From: a virus
Length of the DNA stretch: 35,677 nucleotides
Virus record (IMG/VR): IMGVR_UViG_3300010885_005784
Coordinates: 1 to 35,677 of that record
Direction: 5' to 3' (one strand)
A program made the translations under genes and the position numbers. The notes under the pieces were generated by a model. It ran no database searches, was not told the origin of the DNA, and saw nothing but the letters and a program-made list of their open reading frames with translations. Below, in pieces: positions 5,579 to 12,931 of the stretch (positions within the stretch are counted from its first letter, which is position 1; every line of letters starts with the position of its first letter).

Positions 5579-7302
5579 CAATCTTTCAAAAGACCGTCAA
5601 CTGTTTCGCGAGCTGTTCCAACGTTTGGAGCACCAGACTTTTGTTTTGTGCTTGTCTTACCAGCCATGTTGCGAACCCACTTGTCGTAAGTCTCGGCAGA
5701 CTTCTTGTACTGGGGCGTTCCTATGTAGTCCAAGTACGTACCGTCTTTATTACCAGAGATGTACTTGCGATAGTTGTCCAAACGCTCTTTGTCAAATTCT
5801 GCACGTTTGCCTACAAACTGAGCGCGAAGCTTTAGAGTTTCTGGATTCATAGAAACGTTACCAGCGCCAGCCTTACTTGCAATCATGCGCTCACCCTCAG
5901 TGATGGCGCCGTCTCCAGACAGGAACATCTTGGCGTAGTACAACTCAATGGTAGCTTGGTCAGCCGCGGCCAAACGTACAGCAACGATGTCAGACTCTTT
6001 AATCTTTGGATTGGCTTGTCGAATTGCATCTTCAAAGCCACCCATGTTGATAGAAGACGCATTAGCGCGAATGCCATCACGAACCAAAGTACCAATCGCA
6101 GGCAAGATTCCGGGCTTGTCAAACGTTCCAAAACCTTTAGGGTTCTTGTCCACAACCTCATACAAAGAGTAGGCAGAACGAGACAAATCAGAGGCGCGTT
6201 TTATGTCCTCTGGAAGAGCTTTACGGCGCTCAACTTCGGTTTGTGCCTCACCAGTGGCCAACGCTTTTTGTCTGGCCTCTTCAGCATCAATCTCACCTTT
6301 TGTTGGTTGCTTTGCTGGCGCGGCAGAAGGAGCTCCAACTTCGGGTTCTGGTGGACGACCAACTTTGGGGCCGTTGATAATGCGATCTTTGACAATGTTG
6401 TAGCGTGGATCTTCGGTCTGAGCGTAGTGGTTCAGACGCATCACATCACTAGCATTTGCTTTGTACACACCCTTCATGCCCGGGAACGTGACGTCCTCCA
6501 TCTTGCTTGTTGGGAACGGATAGATGGTGTTCGATGGTACGTGGATGCCGTAGTTCTCTTTGTAGACCATGTTGTCTTTGCGCATCTTGTCTATGTCTTT
6601 GAGAAGATCAGTGATTGGCTTTTTCTCATACATACCAGCGGCAACATACTTTTGCTCATCAGGTGCAAGATTTAACATCGACATTTGGTTACCAACAACA
6701 CCCAAAGGCAGGCCACCAGAAGGCGGCTCAGCAGAAGGCGCCGCTTGAACTACGGGAGTTACAGGCTTAGGAACGACAGCTTGAGGAGCGGGAGCGCCAG
6801 CAGGGGCGGGAGCTACCACAGGAGCGCCAGCAGGAGCGGCCATAGGAGCACCAGCAGGCAGTGTAGAGGCATCAACAGGAGCTGGAGCACCCATAGGAGG
6901 AGCGCCCATAGAAGGAGCGCCAGCGGGAGCACCAGCAGGGCCGCCCTTTTGCGGGAACAAGCCGGGGAACATTGTCTTGATGTTGCTGACCCTATCAACG
7001 TCCATCGACGTCTGCAAGCCTTGCTGGGCCATCTCAAGACGCATCTTGGCCATGTCCATAGAACGCTTGTCTTCAGCCTGCTGAACAGGAAGGACGGATG
7101 CGGCTACGTTACCAAGAGACTCACCAAAGCTACCTGTCTTTGTGGGCGCCAAGAATCCTTGTGCCATTGCCAACATAGTTGGATCAAACAAACGATTCTC
7201 GCGTTCGGCAAGAAGATCTTTGAATTTTTGTTGAGCGTCAAGATAGTCCTGATACGCAGGCGTACCCTCAGACAAAGCATAATTTGTTTGTTTTTCAGCC
7301 AT
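5578..7302 (-). CDS. Ala/Pro-rich probable internal virion protein
   Basis: A 574-residue protein of unknown function in the block of probable internal virion genes. Residues 1-115 are helical (LDAQQKFKDLLAERENRLF). Residues 120-200 are a low-complexity linker of repeated Gly-Ala-Pro (GAPAGAP, APAGAPAP). The remaining 370 residues form a globular helical domain with GFGTFDKPGILPAIG and a Lys/Tyr-rich end. Other copies of the GFGTF motif occur in the transglycosylase downstream (KGFGTFEGYTPG), a faint hint of relation or of a shared interaction site. GAGGTAA lies 5 bases before the ATG. Downstream the transglycosylase start overlaps its stop. Confidence 0.7.
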   Translation of the reverse strand: MAEKQTNYALSEGTPAYQDYLDAQQKFKDLLAERENRLFDPTMLAMAQGFLAPTKTGSFGESLGNVAASVLPVQQAEDKRSMDMAKMRLEMAQQGLQTSMDVDRVSNIKTMFPGLFPQKGGPAGAPAGAPSMGAPPMGAPAPVDASTLPAGAPMAAPAGAPVVAPAPAGAPAPQAVVPKPVTPVVQAAPSAEPPSGGLPLGVVGNQMSMLNLAPDEQKYVAAGMYEKKPITDLLKDIDKMRKDNMVYKENYGIHVPSNTIYPFPTSKMEDVTFPGMKGVYKANASDVMRLNHYAQTEDPRYNIVKDRIINGPKVGRPPEPEVGAPSAAPAKQPTKGEIDAEEARQKALATGEAQTEVERRKALPEDIKRASDLSRSAYSLYEVVDKNPKGFGTFDKPGILPAIGTLVRDGIRANASSINMGGFEDAIRQANPKIKESDIVAVRLAAADQATIELYYAKMFLSGDGAITEGERMIASKAGAGNVSMNPETLKLRAQFVGKRAEFDKERLDNYRKYISGNKDGTYLDYIGTPQYKKSAETYDKWVRNMAGKTSTKQKSGAPNVGTARETVDGLLKD

Positions 7303-7313
7303 GCTTTACCTCG

Positions 7314-8225
7314 TTAATCTACAGGGCCTGATAACTGTTCTGGGCTTCCACTAAAAATATCTTTTAATAATCCCCCCAACTGATTACCCCAACCGCTCTT
7401 TGTATTAAAGCCCGAACCAAGCAAAGTACCCAAGCCACCGATTTGAGCCAAAGGTGATGGGCCGTAGGCGGCGGCAGGGCCGCTGTACTTCTCTGTGGTG
7501 CTTGTAGGAATGGTGTAACCACGCATGAGCTGAGCAACGTTTCCTGCCTGCACCAGAGGTGAGTTGATGCGTGACTGCTCCAAAGCTTGCTGTTGAGCGC
7601 CTGCACCCATGATCGCCTGATTGCCAGCCAAACCAAGTTGCTGTTGCTGTGCGGCAAGCTGACCTTGAATCTGAGCGGCTTGGTTTTGAAGCTGAGCTTG
7701 CTGTTGAGCTGTATTCAATGCAGACGTATAGCCCTTGGACAACTCACCAGCTTGCTGACCAGTTAGGTTAGCTTGATTCTGAGCCAAGAACTGAGCCAAG
7801 GCGCCAGCATTACGCTGAGAGCCACCAGCACCCGTACCCACAAAGCCAGCCTTGAGGTTAGGCAGAAGGTTCTGAGTCAGATTCTGTTGATTCAGACGAC
7901 CCATCTCACCCACCACGTTCTGAGCGTAGGGGTTCATGTAGTTCTGGATGTTTTGTTGGGTAATACCCTGAGCGCCTAGACCAGCAGTAGCCTGAGCCGC
8001 TTGCATTTGAGGCATGTAGGACGTTGCGGCATTTTGGACGTTACCAAAGGCTTGCTGTTGCAAAGGGCTAAAACCCGCAACCAGCTCGGCAGGGGACTTG
8101 GCCAGAGCTTGCTGTCCAGCACCAGCCAGTCCGCTAAGATAGTCGGTGTAGAAGCCCGGCGCAGTGGTCGCCGTTGACTTGGTGGTGTCTACGTTTGGTG
8201 GCGCAGTTCCTTGAAACAAGCTCAT
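7314..8225 (-). CDS. Gln/Ala-rich probable virion or ejection protein
   Basis: A 303-residue protein with an N-terminal segment (TTAPGFYTDYLSGLAGAGQQ) that I associate with short-tailed phage internal or ejection-type proteins. Residues about 150-215 are a Gln/Ala-rich coiled coil (TAQQQAQLQNQAAQIQGQLA). The C-terminal 60 residues are Gly-rich (LAQIGGLGTLLGSGFN). It lacks a membrane helix, signal or enzyme motif. Its start overlaps the stop of the 1568-residue gene (ATGA at 8222-8225), so the two are likely coupled and made in a fixed ratio. A role in the internal core is inference from place and composition. Confidence 0.7.
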   Translation of the reverse strand: MSLFQGTAPPNVDTTKSTATTAPGFYTDYLSGLAGAGQQALAKSPAELVAGFSPLQQQAFGNVQNAATSYMPQMQAAQATAGLGAQGITQQNIQNYMNPYAQNVVGEMGRLNQQNLTQNLLPNLKAGFVGTGAGGSQRNAGALAQFLAQNQANLTGQQAGELSKGYTSALNTAQQQAQLQNQAAQIQGQLAAQQQQLGLAGNQAIMGAGAQQQALEQSRINSPLVQAGNVAQLMRGYTIPTSTTEKYSGPAAAYGPSPLAQIGGLGTLLGSGFNTKSGWGNQLGGLLKDIFSGSPEQLSGPVD

Positions 8226-11200
8226 TTTTTAGACCCTTTCTTTAGGTAGTCTAGGGGTGACTTCAGGGCTGGTGGAGGCAAGTCCTTTTTACCCGCAGAC
8301 CTAGCACGATCCCTGATGGCGTGCATCATTTCGTATAGTTTATCTGATCCTGCCTTAGTTGAGCCATTTCCTAGCGCAGAAACTACATCCGCAGGGAAAA
8401 CAAACTCACCATCAGCCAGCATCGCCTTGATGTCATCAGACTGCCCATCACCATCACCAGCAACGTGTGCCCCGTCGCGGAAGTCCATACGGCCATCAGT
8501 ACGAGGTAAAGCGCCTAAACCCCCAGCCTTGGCAAGCAGGGGAAGGGGCATGGCGCCACCAGAAGCCATCTGCAAGGGAGCCACAAAGCCGCCAGACTTG
8601 AACGCCTTCTCTGGGACGGGCTGAGTCTTGGGGCTTAGCATGGCATCGATGTTGTCTGGCTCTTGGCCAAAATTCCAAAGTGGAGGAGATTGCGGCTCCT
8701 CTGTCTCAGGTTGAGTTGGGTTGCGTTCAGCAAGAATGCTGGCCAAGTATGGGTCAATTTGTTGTTGCATCATTTTGTTGTCCGCTGGTTGCTCAGCTCC
8801 TTGCATTTCACGAAGTTTTTCTAAAGGATCCTTGAAGCTATCCTTGGTCATGTAAGTTTTCAGAAAGCTCTCTTTGATTGGGTCAATTACACCAGATCCA
8901 GCAAAAGTAAACCCACCCATTCCAGCCAAAGATTCTTCGGCACTTTGTTTAGGCTTTGATTTTTTTGTTGGTGTTGTTGGGGGCGTAACGGGTGGGGTAA
9001 CAGAAGCTGGAGTGATCAGTGTGTTGATCTCGTCAAGTACTGTCTTTTTCTCTTTCGTGTCGTTTGCTACTTTTGTAGCAATTGCAGTCACCGTTTGAAC
9101 GTTTACATTCAAGTTTGTCACAGCGCTAACAGCGGCATTCACGGCATCGGCAACACTGATATTGTTTGTCACGGCGGCATTTACCGCGGCAGTCACCGCA
9201 TCATTGACGGCTGTGTTGACGTTCACGTTATTCTTGACAGCAACAGTAACGGCTGAATTGACCGCTGAATTGACCGCTGTGTTAACGGTGTCCGTTGTCA
9301 TTGTGTTGTTGGCAACGCTTGTATTGATAGCGGCTGTCACAGCAGAATTAACCGCAGAAGTAACGGCGGCGTTAACGCTTACGTTGCTGGCCACAGCAGA
9401 GTTAATAGCGGCAGACACCGATGAATCAATCGCTGTGGCTGGGCTTGTGTTGTTGTTGACAGCAGAAGTGATCGCAGATGTAACAGCAGAGTCAATTGCC
9501 GAATCAGAGCTAACCTTGTTCCCGATTGCAGAACTAATCGACGTACTAACAGACAAATCAATTGCCGTTGTTATGCTAGTCCCAGAATCAACTGCTGACT
9601 GAATGCTAGTGGTGACTTGAGAATCAATATCCACAGGGCTTGCAATAGCGCCAACGCTACCAAGCGTCAAAGCCGCAGTCAATCCTAAACTAGCCACTTG
9701 ACTACGCAGATTGTCCAAAATAGATGTCTGGCCAGACTTATCTAGTTTGTTAAATTCAATCGCTTCGCTGGATATAGGGTTAACACCTTGGTTAGAGGTG
9801 TCACCAGCCTTGGCTCCAAACTCAGAGCCCTTGGTCAGCAAGGACATGTCTGGAGATACAGGAGTGCGATCAGCGTCAGAGATCTGAGATGTAGATCCAC
9901 TTGCCGAGCGTGTGGCAGTAGAGATGCCGCTAGATGTTCCCACAGCCGCAGTGGTGGCAATGATGGTGTCTTTCAAAGCCGTCTGGAAGTCTTCAAACGT
10001 TGCGTCCTTGGCCAAACCAAATGAGGCAAACTTGTCCACGCTGAACTGAGCAATAGTTGTCATCAGCTCTGAAGCCTGCTCATTAAGCATACCAGCGCCA
10101 GATCTCTTAATGGCTCCAACAATATCGGAAACAGATCCAGTAATTGGAATGCCTTTCATAATGTTTCTCATGCCGGGGATACCCAGCATCTCACCAGCCA
10201 CCTCAAGGGCGGTCATGGCGGCAGTGCGTTTGGCGTTGTCAATTACGCTTAAACCCTCTTTGGCGCCCTCAACCCATGTGTTGTTAGCCACCACACCAGC
10301 AACCGTGGCAACGCCTGCCATAGGGCCGCCTAGAGTCCATGCAACGGCTGATTCAATGCCCGAAGCAATACCGCCAGCAACAACCTTCTCGTTGCCAACC
10401 AACTTTGACATTGACTTGTCTTTGTCGTTGACCAACAAGTTCTGCACACCAGCAAAAGTATCGGTGTCCTGACCCATCAAGTCGCCCAAGAACTGAGCAC
10501 CACGAACACCCAAGCCTGCAATGTCAGCCGCGGCCATATTGCCAGCCGCCTTAGCAACATCAACAGCCGTAGAGATGGTGCTCTTGTCCCAAACTTTAAG
10601 TTCTTTTGTTCCAGCGGGAACAGGCTGATCACCAGCACCAGTGGGGTTGAGTGCGGCTGTCTGTTTCAGCATCGTATCGATGACTTTGAAGGTCATCTGA
10701 TCTGCGCCTTGAAGAAGCTGAGCTTTCTGTGCATCAGTTGCGTTAGCGTAAGTACTAACGAATTTTGCCATCTCGTCTTTGGTTAGGTCGGCAGGATTGA
10801 ACTCAGAGCTGGTAATGTTTTTGGCCAACTTGTCCGTCACATAGTTTGTGATGGTTGAGCTAGTAGCTGTTGTCTTACCAGATAACTCAGGGCGCTCTTC
10901 AGCGGTTGCTGTGCTGTATTGCTTACCGTTCCACTCAAAGGTCTGATTAGGGCCTAACAGCTTCCTAGCCGCGGCGTATGCGTCATTGAACTTAGGCATA
11001 CCCTTGATCTCTTCAAGGGGGTCAGCCTTCACAGTTGGTAACTCTAAAGGGGGTGCAGTAATCGTGTCAGTCGTTGTTGGCGCTGTAATGCTAGATGTGA
11101 TCTCTTTGGTAGCCAAGTTAGATGTCGCAGGAGCCTCACTGGTAACCTCGCTGGTGGTTCCGCTTGTAACTTCAGTGGTAGCTGGATTTTTTGCCGCGTC

Positions 11201-12928
11201 ATTGACAGCGTTATTTACAGTTTCTTCAGCTTTGATTGCCTCAGCGTTGACACCCTTCTTGGACTCATTCATCGCCGTTACGCCAGCATCAAGAGCGGCA
11301 TTAACAAGATTCTCAATAGATAAATTTCCACCGTTCTGGATAGTTGTTTTTACAGCGTTAGTAACAAATGTTTTTTCGCCCAAGCTGAGGTTTTGAAAAC
11401 CATCGATATTTTTGAGAACTTCGTTAGTTCCAACATCAAGCCCATTGCCAATAAGTGCTTGAGCAATATCAGCTTTACCGCCACTAGAGACAATCTGGCC
11501 AGCAGTTTTGGCCACAATATTAGCTGTGTTTTGGCCAACACTGCTTACAAGGGACTGAGAACCAGCAATGTTTTTAGCGACCTCTCCTCCAACGTATGTC
11601 AGAAGAGCTGACTTTGCAATTTCCTGAATATTTTTGCCTTGAGCGGCTTGAAGAGCGGCTACGCCTAGTGGGCCACCAAAAGTGGCGGCGGCAACATTTG
11701 CAATTGCCCCAAGTATTGGGTTGTCAGCAAATAGGTTGAACAAGTCATTAGACGAGGCGTATGTTGTGTAAAAGTATGGAGTCCCATCGTCGCCAAAGTG
11801 AACACGATAGCCAGTGTTCCCCTTACCCGCTCCCGTACCACCAAATAAACCTTCACCACCTTGGCGGCGATTATCTACAGTAATAGCTTGCCCAGTTTCT
11901 TTGTTACCAAACTCTTCCCCAGACTTGTACATGGGGACACCGTTTTTCATTACGAGTTGAGACGGGTCAATAGCTTCAAAAGCACTGGTATAAGTTTCAC
12001 CTTCAGGTGTAATAACCGTTTTTCCGTAAACACGAGTTATCTGGCTTGGATCTACATTTTGGCGAACGTTGTAGTTGTTTCCTTCTGAATCTACACCGCC
12101 GGGAACCATGATGTAATAATTACCATCTTCATCTTGCGTGGCTATTTTCCCTTGAAAACCTGCTTTAAAGTCCGCCGCCTCATAAACAGGAACTCTGCCA
12201 AACTGTTTAATATCAGTAATGCCAGCATCTGCCAAGTACTTTGCCATTAAACGAGCATTGGCTTCAGGAGATCCAGCGCCTTCACCCGTCCAATGAGCCG
12301 TTAATTTTTGATCAAGGATCTGATTAGTTAGTGCATCAATAGCTGAGTTTTTTGCTTGAAATGCTTTAATCGTAGCTTCAGGCAAAGGTGCAGGAATAGA
12401 AGCACCGTTAGCAAGTTCACCAGTCAATCTATTTTTCCAAGCACGGCCCCATCTATCCCAACCTGCATCTACTGTTGGTGTAATAGGTGTAGGCTCTAAA
12501 TATTTTGTACTTTCCAATGCACCGCCACCACCACCACTTCCGCCATAAAGCTTCGTATCTTCGTTGTAAACATTGGCAAACGTTGACGCATCTGAACCTT
12601 GCTGGGTCTCAACTTTTTCTTGTGGTGCAAGTGATTCATCAGCGGTAACTTCAGATAAAGAAGCAACCTTAAATGGCTCTACAAGGTCAGCGCCAACCTG
12701 AGAAAAACCAGTGGGCGTATTGTTGGTGAATTGACGAAATGGTTCAACAGGAGTTTGAGCAGTGCTCTCGCCCTTTATAACAGCATCAATGACATCAGGG
12801 TCACCAGATCTATAAGCTTCTGCAAGCCTTCTAGCTTCTTCATCGTTCAGACTTGAATCCAATGGATTAACAAATCCACTGTCTTCAAAGACGCTACGAA
12901 TCATTGGGTTTCTTTGCAGAATTGCCAT
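8222..12928 (-). CDS. Giant repeat-containing virion protein, paralogue of neighbour
   Basis: A 1568-residue protein, probably an internal virion or ejected protein. Residues about 105-395 form a module also present in the gene immediately upstream (ETQQGSDASTFANVYN, ADAGITDIKQFG, FGDDGTPYFYTT). Residues 400-450 and 850-885 are hydrophobic Ala/Gly-rich helices. Residues 645-675 carry a short motif, FNDAYAAARK...FEWNGKQYST, also found in the paralogue. Residues 1100-1285 are about seven degenerate Ser-Ala-Val/Asn repeats. Near the C-terminus, GQSDDIKAMLADGEFVFPAD (1495-1514) and SALGNGSTKAG form a block that I recognise as recurrent in phage virion proteins. The protein is too large for common single-domain families. 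The exact role is unknown; location among transglycosylase and Gln/Ala-rich genes supports the inference. Confidence 0.75.
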   Translation of the reverse strand: MAILQRNPMIRSVFEDSGFVNPLDSSLNDEEARRLAEAYRSGDPDVIDAVIKGESTAQTPVEPFRQFTNNTPTGFSQVGADLVEPFKVASLSEVTADESLAPQEKVETQQGSDASTFANVYNEDTKLYGGSGGGGGALESTKYLEPTPITPTVDAGWDRWGRAWKNRLTGELANGASIPAPLPEATIKAFQAKNSAIDALTNQILDQKLTAHWTGEGAGSPEANARLMAKYLADAGITDIKQFGRVPVYEAADFKAGFQGKIATQDEDGNYYIMVPGGVDSEGNNYNVRQNVDPSQITRVYGKTVITPEGETYTSAFEAIDPSQLVMKNGVPMYKSGEEFGNKETGQAITVDNRRQGGEGLFGGTGAGKGNTGYRVHFGDDGTPYFYTTYASSNDLFNLFADNPILGAIANVAAATFGGPLGVAALQAAQGKNIQEIAKSALLTYVGGEVAKNIAGSQSLVSSVGQNTANIVAKTAGQIVSSGGKADIAQALIGNGLDVGTNEVLKNIDGFQNLSLGEKTFVTNAVKTTIQNGGNLSIENLVNAALDAGVTAMNESKKGVNAEAIKAEETVNNAVNDAAKNPATTEVTSGTTSEVTSEAPATSNLATKEITSSITAPTTTDTITAPPLELPTVKADPLEEIKGMPKFNDAYAAARKLLGPNQTFEWNGKQYSTATAEERPELSGKTTATSSTITNYVTDKLAKNITSSEFNPADLTKDEMAKFVSTYANATDAQKAQLLQGADQMTFKVIDTMLKQTAALNPTGAGDQPVPAGTKELKVWDKSTISTAVDVAKAAGNMAAADIAGLGVRGAQFLGDLMGQDTDTFAGVQNLLVNDKDKSMSKLVGNEKVVAGGIASGIESAVAWTLGGPMAGVATVAGVVANNTWVEGAKEGLSVIDNAKRTAAMTALEVAGEMLGIPGMRNIMKGIPITGSVSDIVGAIKRSGAGMLNEQASELMTTIAQFSVDKFASFGLAKDATFEDFQTALKDTIIATTAAVGTSSGISTATRSASGSTSQISDADRTPVSPDMSLLTKGSEFGAKAGDTSNQGVNPISSEAIEFNKLDKSGQTSILDNLRSQVASLGLTAALTLGSVGAIASPVDIDSQVTTSIQSAVDSGTSITTAIDLSVSTSISSAIGNKVSSDSAIDSAVTSAITSAVNNNTSPATAIDSSVSAAINSAVASNVSVNAAVTSAVNSAVTAAINTSVANNTMTTDTVNTAVNSAVNSAVTVAVKNNVNVNTAVNDAVTAAVNAAVTNNISVADAVNAAVSAVTNLNVNVQTVTAIATKVANDTKEKKTVLDEINTLITPASVTPPVTPPTTPTKKSKPKQSAEESLAGMGGFTFAGSGVIDPIKESFLKTYMTKDSFKDPLEKLREMQGAEQPADNKMMQQQIDPYLASILAERNPTQPETEEPQSPPLWNFGQEPDNIDAMLSPKTQPVPEKAFKSGGFVAPLQMASGGAMPLPLLAKAGGLGALPRTDGRMDFRDGAHVAGDGDGQSDDIKAMLADGEFVFPADVVSALGNGSTKAGSDKLYEMMHAIRDRARSAGKKDLPPPALKSPLDYLKKGSKK
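9074..9631 (-). repeat. Degenerate 22-residue Ser/Ala/Val/Asn repeats in virion protein
   Basis: Codes for residues about 1100-1285 of the 1568-residue protein. Units of 22 or 26 residues alternate Asn-rich turns with runs of AVxSAVxxA, for example SAVNNNTSPATAIDSSVSAA and AAVTNNISVADAVNAAVSAV. About seven units can be counted by eye. The 26-residue units have one extra SAVN/SAVT tetrapeptide. The same composition produces long meaningless frames on the opposite strand. Confidence 0.7.
11744..12616 (-). repeat. Duplicated protein module, copy B
   Basis: Codes for residues about 105-395 of the 1568-residue protein and matches the module encoded at 14495-15292. Shared blocks in order are ETQQGSDASTFANVYN, a poly-Gly stretch, ADAGITDIKQFG, DPSQxVMKxGVPMYKxGExF, GNKxTGQAI, RQGGEGLF, and GTGAGKGNTGxRVxFGDDGT. 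This copy has its own insert at residues 155-200. Confidence 0.85.
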
Positions 12929-12931
12929 GAT

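Noticed and set aside
5956-6675. Plus-strand open frame of 239 codons opposite the Ala/Pro-rich gene
   Set aside because: It is antisense to a well-supported gene with a strong ribosome site; its product has no recognisable pattern and no ribosome site.
6685-7317. Plus-strand open frame of 210 codons rich in Arg and Ser
   Set aside because: Mirror image of the Gly-Ala-Pro linker code on the minus strand; low complexity and no ribosome site.
9162-9602. Plus-strand open frame rich in Ala, Thr and Leu resembling a membrane protein
   Set aside because: It is the antisense reading of the Ser-Ala-Val repeats.
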